NCBI GenBank assembly: GCA_026826555.1
Contig: JAKSZT010038599.1
Span: 5,774,252 to 5,838,251 of the forward strand
DNA length: 64,000 nt
From: Tolypeutes matacus
Lineage: Eukaryota > Chordata > Mammalia > Cingulata > Chlamyphoridae
Direction of reading: 5' to 3'
Shown: piece by piece, positions 1 through 12,170 of the stretch
How positions within the stretch are numbered: the first letter of the stretch is position 1
How the letters are laid out: every line of letters begins with the position of its first letter
Notes under the pieces: model-generated
What the model was told of the DNA's origin: nothing
Database searches by the model: none
The model's input: the letters and a program-made list of their open reading frames with translations, nothing else
Position numbers and translations under genes: made by a program

Positions 1-1792
1 TCTCATTTCCATTTACATAAAAATCCATTTTCTATGGTATATACAGGAATGTACACAGGTAATTCATGGAAATTCATGGATGAATAAGAAAAATATACAT
101 GAAGAGTGGAAGATAAGTATTGAAATTCAAAGAACTAAACTTATAAAACATTATATGTAATAAATTGGAGGAATATTGTTTTATATTGTAATATATTTCT
201 GGATAAAAGGATGAGAAATAGAAAGTAAAACACACTGGTAGTCAATAAATGAGGAAATAAGAGATATGTGCTACAATGCACATGTCATCAATAAGCTATT
301 ATTACATAAATTATTACCAAAATGTCAGTTATGTCATTGAATATTCTTGATTCCACTATTACAACCAAGTTAACTATTAACTAAAAAGCAGCTAGTAGAG
401 ATACATATGTCTTTAAAAACTTTAAGTAGGAAAATTTTCTTTAACTGAGTGATTCAAGGTAAAGTAATACTAGTTAAAAGTCCTTCATTGCACAATGATT
501 TGCTGAACTTGAAATCAATCACAAAAGAACAGGTTTCCTACAAAGATCTTTCCTGAATCGTACCATCAGCATGTTAAATTTGCAAGAGCAGCTTGCTGAT
601 TATATAAATAAAATCCTCCTCCACTCCATTAAAAATCAACAACACTGTAATATCTACTTTCAATCCAGATATTTTGGACAAAAGGCAGTGAGTTAGTTTT
701 CCAACTTAAAGCCAGAAGGATAGAAGGGGTGAATGTAAGTGTGTGTATGCTGCAAATGCTTTCCATGAAGAATGAACTTTGATTAACAGTAAACAGCGAT
801 TAAGAATTATTTTTGCTGTGATTCAAGTCTTAAACACATTCAAAGATCATATACAGGGATCCATATTGGCAGTGCATGGACTTGGAACACATGAGCAGAC
901 AGAAAAAGAAGCCATATCGAGGATGGGATAAACAGTCCCCAGTAACCTCTGACTGGAGTTTCAATAATACATAGAACAAAAGAGACTGATAATCAAAACC
1001 AGAATCTTGTATTTATGCTAAAATATTATTTGGTTAAACTATATGTCTATATTAGTCCTTATGAATGTATAAAAAATCTATATTGAATTTTCTGAATTCA
1101 GATAACTTTAAATTATTCTGATATGCTTTTCCATGACAAACATTTATATCAATCCAAACATTAAATTATTGAACTTATATCAATGTATAGGTATTTATTT
1201 ATTTATATGGTTTATCTTCCCTACCTAAAGGTAAGTACCTTGAGGGAATAAACTCTCTTATTTTTCCAAGTACTAGAAAAATACCTGACATGTATAACAG
1301 GTATTTAATAAATAGATGCTAAATAAATGGAATACATCACATAATATAAGATGGTGTAACATTATCATGCATTTTATATAAATCAGTACTTAATATAAAA
1401 TTTGTTTTTTTAATCTGATCAATTTTTTCATAATTAAAAAGGAATAAGTGACATTCATTTCCAGAATGTTGCCAGGACATTTGAAGCACTATGATTATTC
1501 CCTTATCATATCAAAGTCCTTACCAAATGCACAATGTCTGAGTTTAAAGAAAGAAGACAGGGTTGTAAAAAGATACTGAGAGCACTCTTTCATCTATGAT
1601 ATCCATTGACATCTCTGGACTAGGGTGTGTTTTACTAATTGACATGCAAACTAATTTCCTCTTGGTTTTCTAAATCACGAGGGTTGTAAAAGACACATCT
1701 TTAAAAATTTACTCATTCAACAAACATTAATCAAGCAGTTACAACATGCCAGATAGGAATGACAAAAATAAACCATTCCTTGATTTGGTGGA
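1..1792. other. AT-rich non-coding DNA
   Basis: I see no gene here. The stretch is AT-rich, with stops in all frames, and holds only an L2-like tail (1205-1330, listed separately). No CpG island, promoter-like block or tandem array is evident. Confidence 0.6.
1205..1330 (+). repeat. L2 LINE 3' end fragment
   Basis: The stretch has the order of the mammal-wide L2 3' end: a 'ccttgaggg' block, then a degenerate 'cctgacatgtata' block, then 'tatttaataaatagatgctaaataaatgg'. This matches the usual 'caataaatgtttgttgaatg' type of ending. It is strongly diverged, as expected for L2. Boundaries are approximate. Confidence 0.5.
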
Positions 1793-2437
1793 TGTGGCAG
1801 TTTGATATTATCTTTGAATTCCGAAAAGAGATATATGTTATGTTTGTAAACTGGTTTGTTCCACCTCCCTTTGATTGTGTTAAATTCAATGGCTTTACGT
1901 TTACTTGATAAAATCAAGATATAGGACTTTGAATCCACCATTTCATCAGGGCGTGCAGGGTTGAGTCCCTGCTGCCTCAGTGGGTGGCTAAAACAGACTC
2001 TTCCACAGAAATAGATACACGAATAAGATACACTTGTGAAGAGAAAGCCCCACAGACATGGAAGAGGACTTTGATCCTGCAGCCCCAGGAAGAAAGATGA
2101 GCCATTCTCCTGATAGTTTACAGCTGACCTTGTGAAGAGACCAGAGCAGCTGAGCCCAGAAAGAAACAAGCCCTCCAGCCTACAGCTGAGATGGGAAGGA
2201 GCTGGGACCACAAAGCCTAAAGAGAGAGAGGAAGGCTGAACACTCACAGACATTGCCTACCTTCTCGTTTCAACACGTGTCAACAGAGTTTGGATGAGGA
2301 AGTACCTTTTATGGTACCTTGAGTTGGACTCTTTAGGGCCTTGTGACTGTAAGGTTTTACTCCAAATAAATACCCTTTATAAAAGCCAGCAGATTTCTGG
2401 TACTTTGCATCAGCACCCCTTTTGGCTGACTAATACA
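1793..2437 (+). mobile_element. Solo LTR, family A (MaLR/ERVL-like)
   Basis: A 645-bp solo LTR that starts TGTGGCAGTTTGA and ends GGCTGACTAATACA, giving the TG...CA ends of retroviral LTRs. An AATAAA is present about 80 bp before the end, followed by 'taccctttataaaagccagc', a block shared by all family A copies in this window (7241, 20998, 45141, and antisense 43562 and 47201). The flanking 5-mers GTGGA (1788-1792) and ATAGA (2438-2442) agree at 3 of 5 bases and differ only by G-to-A transitions, consistent with a decayed 5-bp target-site duplication. The open frame across it on the minus strand (1717-2253) is not a gene. Confidence 0.85.
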
Positions 2438-3189
2438 ATAGATATAACAGAAAACGTATTAAAAGCTTTAAATACCATTAAGCATTAAAAATATAATTAT
2501 CTTTGACTGGGTGTCCATTCTTGATCAAAGTTCCTTAGATAATATTTTCCAAGCTAAGGAAAATTTCAAAAATCTTCTTCAAGACATACATTATAACAAG
2601 AGCAATAAATAAATATACAACAATAGGACAAAAATAACATGGATGATCCACTCATGATATAATATAATGCAATAATTAAAAGTAATATGTAAAAAGTGCT
2701 TGTAAATTCATGGGACAATGCTTGAATTATGAAGTTAAGTGAAATAATCAAAACATAGGAATGGAGAGACTGCTGTACTATTAAACATTCTGGAAAAAAA
2801 TCATGAAAATTATATATCAAAATCTTACAATAATTAATGATAAATTTTGAGGATTAAAATTACTATTATTTTTCTTCTTTTTACTTTTGACTTTTCTCAC
2901 AATGCAATAAAATTGGACTCATTTTATAATTGAGAAAAGCAAATTATTTTTCCAAAAATGTTTGCCACCATATTCTGCAACTGGAACTTGTCAACACAAA
3001 CATAAAGAGACAGAAACAGAGATAAATTTACCTAGGATAACAGTAAAAGTTGATCCTGTGTTTTTTGTTTTTTGTTTTGTTTTTGTTTTTTTTCTCCACA
3101 ATTGTGACTTATTTTAAATCCAACACAAAACTCCAAGAGTATTTCATATCATTGATAATATGTACAAAATGCTTGCAAAAAATATGATC
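2438..3189. other. AT-rich non-coding DNA
   Basis: No gene or confidently recognisable repeat. A T-rich stretch (3060-3095) may be a decayed poly(A) of an antisense insertion, but I could not identify its body. Confidence 0.5.
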
Positions 3190-3200
3190 ACTGCCCTAAC
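3190..3200. repeat. Target-site duplication, left copy
   Basis: ACTGCCCTAAC here is repeated as ACTGCCCTAGC at 3828-3838 (10 of 11 identical). The two copies bracket the retrocopy 3201-3827. Confidence 0.7.
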
Positions 3201-3827
3201 ATTTTTTTAATCTTTTATTTTCTTTTTAATTAAAAAAAAAAAGTTATTTTCCCCAGATACAAAGATTTTTGCCCTTGCATAAAAACAAAAAACAAAAAAC
3301 AAAACAAAACAAAAACAGTGCCCCAAACGATGACACCAAGACTCACTGGACCTCACAGACACTATGATTCCTATTCTACCATGCAAGGTCTCAACTACTC
3401 TTAACTGGACAGTCAGCCTGAAAAACAGCTTTTTTATTCCTTGTTTTAGTTTTTGTTAACAAAAAGTAAATGACAAAATAAAACATGTTTTGTTTTTTAT
3501 AAAAAAGAAAAAGAAAAAAGAAAAAACACAGAACAAAAACAAAACTTAAAAAAAAGAGAGAGAGAGAAAAGAAACGTTTAATTCTCATACATTTGGGTCG
3601 CATGCTGCTTTACTCAGGACTGTCTCTTCTTATAAATACAGAAAAGTGATGAAGATTTCAAGTAAAATCACTGACCCTCCTTTCTTCTTTCCTCGACATG
3701 CACACCCTTTATCCCTGCTTTGGGCTGGGGCCAACTGAGGCCCCCAGCTCTGCTTGTTCTTGGAGAGAGAAATTGACCAGTCAGCCCCCAGGGATATGGA
3801 CCAATTCAGGAAAGCAACGAAGGACTG
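3201..3827 (-). pseudogene. Processed retrocopy of an mRNA 3' end (gene not identified)
   Basis: On the minus strand a GC-richer block (3827 to about 3600) runs into U-rich and A-rich sequence with several AATAAA motifs and ends in an A run (3202-3208, T on the plus strand) preceded by AATAAA. It is flanked by an 11-bp direct repeat with one mismatch (3190-3200 and 3828-3838). That combination is the mark of L1-mediated retroposition of a polyadenylated transcript. No long open frame is conserved, so what is left is most likely 3' UTR. The internal CT/GA and AAACA-rich runs fit a low-complexity UTR. I could not name the parent gene. Alternatives are an unrecognised SINE or an old L1-transduced segment. 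Confidence 0.6.
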
Positions 3828-3838
3828 ACTGCCCTAGC
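3828..3838. repeat. Target-site duplication, right copy
   Basis: ACTGCCCTAGC, partner of 3190-3200. See the retrocopy between them. Confidence 0.7.
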
Positions 3839-5351
3839 GTTTACACTCCAAAATGTATCTGTCAATGCCAACTTTATTTCACCTGCTTCTCACTAAACTC
3901 ACATTTAATAATAATTGTTGTGTCTCATATTTTTATCTTTGAGTCAAATTTTACCATCTTCCAGCAAATCAATTATCAATATCCCTGGTTTGGGAGAATA
4001 TGTCTTTTGATGTGGTATATCAATTTTGATGCATACACTTTTGAATCTCTTGAGAGTTTAATAATCCTTTAAATACCCATAGCCAAACTTCTCAGCAAAA
4101 ACAAATACATTTTCAAAAAGCAATTAAAACCAGTATTTATAAATACATTGTTCCAGAATGTTTGTTTCACAAAATCAAGAAAATAAATTATATTTTGAAA
4201 AGAGCATTTAGAAAATTATTTGTGGCCAAATTTGAGCACACATTTTAGTCACGCAGTAATTAGATGCAGTTGCCTGGTGATATGTTTAAACTGGTCCTTC
4301 AGATCATTATGCTCCATTTAAAATTTTGATAACACATTGAATTAAAAATCTCTATCATAGGCGTCTTTACTTCCAGCTTCAACAGTTCTGTAAAATAATT
4401 TAGCTTTCTTGTCAATATAATTATTAAATCAAGGTCAGAGTGATGCTGATCAAGCTCCAGGAGAGATGTGAATGTATTAAATTCAAAGCTGTTCAATTTA
4501 TGTGTCCTCATGGAATTTTTAATTAATGAGAAAAAAATCCAGGCTTAGGTATTAGTATCAACATTATTTAATATATTTGTATGTGACATTGTCAATAGCT
4601 TCATGACTGTCAATAGAGGGCATATACAATTTGATATAAAATATTACTATATTAAATATAAAGTAACAAATGATAAAAATAAATTCCTTACTTATAGTTT
4701 GCATTTCTTCAAATAATTTACACCCCCTGAATATCTGCTGAAATAAAAAGGATGGGAAACCATGATACATTGAATATATTAATTCTTTATGTTTATCTAT
4801 GTCTGAAAGTTAATAAAATGAAATAATAAGATTGCTTTCATTAAATGTTGAGACATTCAGAGATTTCTACTAAAGTCAGTAATTTGTCAAACTGCAAATA
4901 AGAGGAGTGTAATTAGCAGCAGATGAGTCCTATAGTTTTTGTGTGTCCAAATGTGCTCCGTTCAATGACAAAGAGGAGAAATACATATAGCTTTTTCTAG
5001 ACAGAAATTCCACATTCAATCCTACTGACCTTGTTCTTTGAGGAAAACATCCCTGACCTTTCACACTTTCGAGTCTACTTTTCCATTTTTGGAACCTGCT
5101 TTACCCAGGATATATATCATACATTAATAATAAATACTCTGAGCACACAGCCATTCAGTAGTGCCTTTTTCTTTCCTTTTTTTCTAAAACATCTTTGTCA
5201 GGACCTAGAGTCTTAAAAAAAACTTTTGACAACTAAAATTTAACCATTTAAGTGACACTATAAATTTAAACATTTTTGAGATAAATATTTTTAAATTACT
5301 ACCCACCACTGCATTCTTAAAAATAAATTCCAAACTTAATCTAACTTTTCT

Positions 5352-5408
5352 TGCTAACCACTTCTTTATTCTAGATTATTACTGCTCTTTTGAGGTAAGT
5401 GGTTAGCA
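5352..5408. repeat. Inverted repeat with 12-bp perfect arms
   Basis: TGCTAACCACTT at 5352-5363 is the exact reverse complement of AAGTGGTTAGCA at 5397-5408, with a 33-base spacer. It could be a tiny MITE relic or a chance palindrome. No flanking duplication was seen. Confidence 0.5.
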
Positions 5409-5712
5409 GAAACATACTATAAATGTTGGGTTTTTTAAAAAACCCTTAATGACAACTTGTTTATCAGTCATATGCTTACAGTTCTTAAAGCTGAATGTGA
5501 CTTCCTCATCATTAGAACATAAAAGAACTTCTGTCAGATCCATTATTAAATTAAATTTCAAATCAATTTCCATTACCTTCTAAAAAAAGTTTTTTATTTT
5601 ACCATTTCAGTGAAATTTTCATCCAGAAATTAATGAAGTACAAACACAGCACTTCCACTTACTTTAACTAGAATTGTTCCAAGTTTAGGGAGAATTTTTT
5701 TTGTCATCAGAG

Positions 5713-5718
5713 CAAAAA

Positions 5719-5757
<39 letters not shown>
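5713..5757. repeat. (AAAT)n microsatellite
   Basis: About eleven uninterrupted AAAT units. This is the kind of tract that grows from an old poly(A), but no retroelement body was recognised on either side. Confidence 0.95.
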
Positions 5758-7235
5758 GGGCTTGAATTTAACTGAAGGACAGCCCAGCATTTAATGCTTG
5801 GAGTTGATGGTATCTAAGATCCAATCTGTTCTTTCAATAGACTGACTATGTCACTATCTCTATTTATTTGGCTTCTATTTTCTTGATCAAAAGAAATCAT
5901 TATGTGAGTCCCAGAATCCAACTCAGAAACAGTGGAACATAAGAAGCCAAGATAGTAACCTTAAATTTCACCATGTAATGACTGACAATGAAGCCAGCTC
6001 AGCCATTAATAAGTCAGAGTACGTTTTCCAAGAGGCAAAAAAGTACTACAAAATGTAGGTGGACAAAAATCATGGTGTTTATAATCAGACAAAGGACTGA
6101 CATTGATCCTAGAAATTTCTTTTACACTATCTAGAGATTGCAGAGTTTCGATTGTCAACACTGTATGACTCTATAGGATAAGAGGTCAAGTTATTCTGAA
6201 CAACATTTGTGATGCAGGACATCAGGTAAATGTCTGCTTCCCTGTTGTTTGTTGTTTCATTGGTACCTACTTGAAGGAAATCATAAACTGCTCTTTTTTT
6301 TTCTTTCTTGAACTAATGTGTAGAAGATAGGTGTCTATTTGGACAATGATAAACTGAAGCTATAATTAACCAAAATTCTGCACACATCAAAGAAAGAGGT
6401 TTGCTAAGGAGTAGAAATGCATGATTTGATTTTGTTAAAAATGCATTTATACTTACCTATCTGCATATTCATGAGAAATGTGATTTGTGGTAGGAGATGT
6501 ATTAAGGAGAACGTTCACTTTCTCCTTCAAAACCCTTAATTAAAACTTTTCACCATGAAAATCAATTCCTCTTAAATCAGAAAAAGAAAGATATTTTCAT
6601 TTTGAAAAAGATAAGGTTAGTTAAGAAATTTATTTTTAACATGGAAAATAGAGGTATCAAAATAAAAATGTATATACAAAAGTTACTAATAATAAGGCTT
6701 AAGTAAATCAGGATAGACTTTTTCATGGAATTATTAATTCAAAAATGCAAAGTCCATTTTTGCTTTTGAACTCAAGTTAGAACCATAAAATAACTGTCTC
6801 AGAAATATACGAGTCCTGAGATACAAATTTTAGATAAACATCTGAGACTCCAGAGATGCAGGGCCGAGAATTAATAAAATGCTTTGCATATTTGTTGTTG
6901 TGATAGTGGCAGTGGTGATAATTCATATTGTTTAGTTTTGTTATTTTTCTTCCTTTTAAAGAACTCAAATTCCCTTTATTGCAGCCAGAAGTACATCCAT
7001 AAGTTCCTCCTCAACTATATGGCACTGATGCAAAGATGCAAATCTTTTAACATTTTAGTAGCCTTGAAGTTAGGATGCATCTTACAATTGATGACATCTT
7101 ATAATCAAAGTCAATAGTGATCCTTGATTAAACTGCACAAGCTTCTGTGACTGTTAGAAGAAATCACCTCCCAGAACTCCCAAAATAGTGAGCTTAATTT
7201 ATCAAAGGCTCCAGTTATTGCATTCTAAAATCTAT

Positions 7236-7240
7236 TGCTG
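7236..7240. repeat. Target-site duplication TGCTG (left)
   Basis: TGCTG immediately before the LTR start, repeated exactly at 7828-7832. Confidence 0.85.
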
Positions 7241-7827
7241 TGTAGCAGTTTGGCATTATTTATGAATTCCAAAAATAGATATTGAATTATGCTTGTAAAC
7301 TGGTCTGTTCGTCTGGGCATGATTAAGTTATGGTTAAGGCTTTGATTGTGCCATCTCGTTAGGATGTTCAGTCCCCACCCCTTTGTGGGTGGGGACTCAG
7401 AGATAAAACTACATGGCAGAGCAAAGGAGTTAGTTGTAGTTTTGATGTTGGAGTTCTGATGCGGAATTTTAATGCCAGAGCCTGGGGAACTAAGTACACA
7501 CAGAAGCTTGGTCATGAAGAAGGAGAGAAGACCCCAGGAAAAGAGAGGAGCTGTTAGCCTGAGAGTCTACAACTGGCCTTGTGGAGATAGCAGAGGAGCT
7601 GAGCCTGGAGACAAGCAAGCCCCAGGAAGAGAGGAACCCAAGAAGCCTGGACCCTCACAGACATTGGCAGCCATCTTGCTCCAACACATAGCAATAAACT
7701 TTGTTGAGGGAAGTAACTTATGTTTTATGGCTGGTAACTGTGGGCTGCTACCCCAAATAAATACCCTTTATGAAAGCCAACCAATTTCTGGTATTTTGCA
7801 TTATCACCCCTTTGGCTAACTAATACA
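7241..7827 (+). mobile_element. Solo LTR, family A, with perfect TSD
   Basis: A 587-bp LTR, TGTAGCAGTTTGG to GCTAACTAATACA, flanked by the exact 5-bp duplication TGCTG. Five-base duplications are typical of the ERVL/MaLR (class III) group. 'ccaaataaatacccttta' near the end carries the polyadenylation signal. The perfect duplication fixes the element ends for the whole family. The open frame 7472-7819 lies wholly inside the LTR and is not a gene. Confidence 0.92.
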
Positions 7828-7832
7828 TGCTG
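7828..7832. repeat. Target-site duplication TGCTG (right)
   Basis: Exact partner of 7236-7240. Confidence 0.85.
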
Positions 7833-8515
7833 TATTTGCACTGAATCCACAATCCTCTTGGGCTACTCCCTACAAATGACTCAATGCAGCTCAGACACTA
7901 AGGTTGGCCTATTCTTTAGAGATACAGGATTCCTCTGATGGACAAATTTAGTTCAAGGACTCCCAGGACTTTCTGAACTGTCCTTAGACTATACAGCAAA
8001 CTGACTTTTCCTCTCTCCCTCAGTTGGGGTCGAACTTGTATTGTGGTCTGTATGCTTTCTCAGATCCTTGTTTCTTCTCACAGGCATTTCCTCTAACAAA
8101 ATAATTGTATTGAAATTCAGAAATACTGTGTCCTCACTAATGTACCGAAACAGAGAAACAATGCATGAACTCCACATTAAGGCCAATATTCGTCATGGGC
8201 AAAATGAACAAATTTACTTCTGCTGCAAACAAAAACCAAGTGCTTTATGGAATCTAGGAAGATTCCATAGATGATAAATAGATGATAAAATGCTATGTTT
8301 TGCTACTAACTTCATGCAAAATAATTTTCAGTATCACCTACGTAGTAAATTCCTTTGGAAGAGGATAAAAAATTTAAAACAATAAGTTTGAAGTGACCAA
8401 TACATCAGAAATATCTTTAAGACATTTTTTCAAAGCTTACTTGTAAACATTGCTTTTTCTCTTAGTGATACAGTTTTGGCATTAATTAATAAAGGTACTT
8501 TCTCCATCTCTTCTT
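7833..8515. other. Non-coding DNA, nothing recognised
   Basis: No gene and no repeat that I can name. Short open frames on both strands around 7989-8274 overlap each other and have no supporting features. Confidence 0.5.
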
Positions 8516-8639
8516 ATGGCTCCAAAGCCTTTGATTTTCTTCTGCTTTGTTCTTAAATCACATAAAAATCAGTTTACTTGTGTTCACTTTGAGATGTGCT
8601 ATGATTTATTTTCATATGAATCCAATTTTATATGGTTTT

Positions 8640-8922
8640 ATATTTCCAGTAGCAAAGTACAGAGTACTATTGGCTCCACACCTTGCCGACCACTATATTT
8701 GACAAACTTTCAAATTTTATCTACTTTAATGGGTATGTAATGGTAAACATTTGGCTTTAAATCATATTTCATTAATGACTAAAGGTGTTGAATATCTATT
8801 TATGTACATTTTTTTTTTTGCCTACATATATCTTTCTTGGTGAAGTGTCTTTTGAAAACGTTTGCTCTTTTATGAATTGGGTTATTTGTCTTAAAATTAT
8901 TTGACCATTTCTTATACGTAGG
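8640..8922 (-). mobile_element. Old L1 fragment, inverted 5' part
   Basis: Read on the minus strand, this matches the 3' part of L1 ORF2: a 'cattcaac...aaagacacttcacc' block, then a block like the conserved 'ttaccattacatacccatta' stretch, ending near 'gcaaggtgtggagcca'. It is directly followed at about 8925 by L1 sequence in the opposite orientation that continues just downstream in L1 coordinates. The two pieces form a twin-priming inversion. Strongly diverged, ends approximate. Confidence 0.6.
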
Positions 8923-8924
8923 TA

Positions 8925-9210
8925 ATTATCCAAGAGAATTAAAAACTCATATCCACACAAATGTTTATAGCACTTTATTCATATTATCCAAAATGTCCAG
9001 AAAAGACAAATTCAATATGTAATTATTGTTGTCCAGTCACTGTGGTTGGGAGAGATGGGTTGAGATGGTACACAAAGGAACATTTTTTCATGATAAAAAG
9101 ATTCTGCATATTGATAATAATTACAAGGATGTATTACATGGGTTAGAAAGCAATCACATAATGGGGACATTTTATTCTATGAAAAATTATACATCAATAA
9201 AGCAGATTAG
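8925..9210 (+). mobile_element. Old L1 3' fragment, sense part of an inversion
   Basis: Begins with the L1 block 'ccaagagaattaaaaactca' and 'tccacacaaatgtttatagc', then jumps by deletion to an L1 3'-end-like block, 'ctatgaaaaattatacatca' and 'ataaagcag'. Together with the antisense piece at 8640-8922 it forms one L1 copy with an inverted 5' half. Open frames at 8961-9304 are incidental. Confidence 0.6.
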
Positions 9211-10304
9211 CAAAAACAGTTTACTTAGAACAACAGCCAAATTATTGCCCACTATGGGAATATTACATCTTAAGAGCTGTGTTAATTTAATCAGTGCAAA
9301 CTAATCTATTCTCTTTCATTATTTTGGTTGAAACTAGAGTCTTTCTTTGAAAATGGAATGGTTTTAGAAAAGAAAAATATTACTGAAGCGATTATAAGCA
9401 TAGCAATAATTTTGTGAAAGAAATATTATTTGAGCTTTTTGTAATGAATGTTCAACATTAGGTGACTTCTTTAGAGATATGATTAGAACACAAAGCAATA
9501 AAAACAAATGAATTAAAAACAAAAAAAGGTATAGATCTCTCTTCTTTTTTTTTTTTGACTTCTGGAATGATGAGCTTTGTTACTAAGGCCCCACGTAAAG
9601 ATATTCTTGAGTTACATAAATAAATCATTAACTCATTTTTTCAAAATTTTTTATTTAATGTGTGCCAACAATGGCAACTATAAAATAGGGATTATAGCAG
9701 TTTCTAATTTATAGGAGTATTTTTGGGATTATATGAGTTAATTTGATGTATAGGAATAGATATTACTCATAGAATTTTAATCTTGCAATCAGTTATTCCT
9801 TAGTTATGCCAGGTTTAGGTTGTAGAAGTTGTTATTCATAATTTTATCCACTTGAAAGTCAATTTTGCAGCAGTCATTAAAAATATCCTGCCAGGTAAAA
9901 ATTTTAAGAGAATAACTGACTCTCAGTTATTCTTTCAGATTTCAGATTCTCAGCAATAGCATAACCTGATCAACAAAGATAAAATAAGAAAACTATATCT
10001 TGGCAAAGCTACTTCATAAATAACTTCTGAACCTGCATTGTATCAATTCATATAGAATTACTCTTTTTTCTTACTGAGCATTTGCTTCATCAGTATCTCA
10101 AGGCACTCAAATCTATAAGTTCAGATTAAACGTAAATATTTTTGGATATTAGCTTCTTTTTCTCAGATAGTAATGTCTGAGAATATGAACTCACACACTC
10201 TTAAAAAAGAAATACTATTGAATTTAATTTTATTAGTATATAGCATACTTTGGTAATTAAAAAATGTTAAATAAAACATTATATTTACTATATATGCATA
10301 TGAT
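9211..10304. other. AT-rich non-coding DNA
   Basis: No gene or identifiable repeat. A T run (9546-9557) is present without a recognisable element attached. Confidence 0.5.
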
Positions 10305-10529
10305 TCAACAGAAATTAAGAGAGTTTTCCAATAAGAAACCTGCCCTTCAAGAAATACTAAAGTGAGTTCTGCAGGTCAAAGGAAAAAACAGGAGAGAGAG
10401 AGATGGAGGAAAGATAAAAAGAGAAATAAAAACAACATATGGCTTACATGAACCTAAAGAGATTATGACCAATGTAAATAATTCCTTTACAGTAATAACA
10501 ATTGAATGTTAAGGATTAAACTCTACAGT

Positions 10530-12170
10530 CAAGAGACACAGATTGGAATAATGAATGAGGAAATAAGACCCATCCATATCCTGTCTACTAGAAATCCACC
10601 TTAGACCCAGGGACACAAGGACGCTGAAAATGAATGGTTAGAAAACAATTTTACATGCAAATAATAACCAAAAAATGGTGGGAGAAAAATTGAGAAAATA
10701 GACTTTAAATGCAAAATTATTGTAAGAGACCAAGAAAACACTATATAGTAATAAAAGGGATAATCTATCAAGAAGAAAGGACAATCATAAACATTTATGC
10801 ACCTAACCAGGGTGCCTCACAATACATGAGGCAAACATTGGAAATCTAAGTGGAGAAATAGATGTCTCTACAATTATAGTGGAGGACTTTAATACTCCAT
10901 TATCACCATTAGACAGAACATCTCGACAGAGAATCAATAAAGAAACAAAGACCTGGAAAATCAGAGTAATCACACTACCTCACTTTAAAATATAATACAA
11001 ACGTTATAGTGGTCAAAACTGAATGGCTTTGGCACAAAGATAGATATACTGATCAATGGAACTGAATTGAGTATTCTGACATACATCCCCCACATATACA
11101 GTCAACTGATATTCTACAAGGCCACCAAGCCCAATCAACTGGAAGAAAATAGCCTCTTTAATAAATGGTGCTTGGAAAACTGGATATCCATATCTAAGAG
11201 AATGAGGGAGGAATACCACCTCATACCTTATACAAAAATTAACACAGGATGTATCAAGTATCTAAATATAAGAGCCAAGACCATAAAGATCTTGCAAGAA
11301 AATGTAGGGAAGCATCTACAGAATTTTGTATTAGGAAATGGTTTCATGAACTTTACACTCAAAGCACAAGCAATGAAAGAGAAAATAAATGGGACCTTCT
11401 CAAAATTAAAAACTTTTTCATTTCAAAGGAGTTTTTCAAGAAAGTGAGAAGGCAGCCTACTCAATGGGAGAAAATATTTGGTAACCATACATCTGATAAG
11501 GGCTGAATATCCAGCATATATAAAGAAATCCTACACCTCAAAAATTAAAGGACAAACAACTCATTTAAAAAATGGGCAAGCGATTTCAACAGACACTTCT
11601 CCAAAGAAGAAATACAAATTGCTAAACAGCACATGAAAAGATGCTAAACATCACTAGCTAGTGGGCAAATGCAAATCCAAACCACAATGAGATATCATCT
11701 TACACCCATTAGAATGGCAGATATTAAAAAACCAGAGGACTACAAGTGTAAGAAAGGAGGTGGAGGAATGTGCTGGTGGGAATGTAGAATGGTGCAGCCA
11801 TTTCAGAGGACAGTTTGGTGGGTCCTCAGGGAGCTAACTATATAACTGCCATATGATCCAGCAATCCCAGTGCTGGTTATACATTCAGAAGATTTGAAAG
11901 CAAGGATCCGAACAGATATATGCACATCAATGCACATCAATGTTCATAGCAGCATTATTCACTATTTCTTAAAGTTGGAAATAATCCAAATTTCCATCAA
12001 TAGATGAATGGATAAACAAATTGTGGTATATACATACAATGGAATATTACTCAGCTGTAAGAAGGAATGCAGTATTAACACATGGGATAACATGGATGGC
12101 TCTTGAAGACCTTATGTTGAGTGAATCAAGCCAGGCACTGAAGGACAATTATTATGTGACCTCACTGATA
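10530..12170 (+). pseudogene. L1 ORF2 remnant (endonuclease plus C-terminus)
   Basis: ORF2 encodes the L1 endonuclease and reverse transcriptase that nick target DNA and copy RNA in place. Translated pieces show the endonuclease signature EDFNTPLSPLD near 10880-10915 (GDFNTPL in intact copies). After the deletion come the C-terminal landmarks RRQPTQWEKIFGNHTSDKG (about 11446-11503), [15 protein letters not shown] and QIQTTMRYHLTPIRMA near 11560-11720. The whole reverse transcriptase core is missing, deleted at about 10930-10955. Several stops and frame changes are present, so it is a dead copy. Confidence 0.85.

Larger units (their letters stand above)
3839..7240. other. AT-rich non-coding DNA
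   Basis: No gene recognised. The stretch holds an (AAAT)n microsatellite (5713-5757) and a 12-bp perfect inverted repeat (5352-5363 with 5397-5408). Open frames of 60-77 codons are what AT-rich random sequence gives. 4980-5150 may contain L2-like sequence but is too diverged to call. Confidence 0.55.

Noticed and set aside
1717..2253. 178-codon minus-strand open frame, the longest in the window
   Set aside because: It overlaps the family A solo LTR on its antisense strand and its flank. No domain, composition typical of LTR antisense.
5713..5757. CRISPR-like or satellite array
   Set aside because: Simple (AAAT)n microsatellite without spacers.
7472..7819. 115-codon open frame starting MPEPGELSTHRSLVMKKERR
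   Set aside because: Wholly inside a solo LTR with target-site duplications. Other LTR copies do not keep the frame.
11928..11947. Tandem GCACATCAAT duplication
   Set aside because: A 10-bp slippage duplication within decayed L1 ORF2, no further significance seen.
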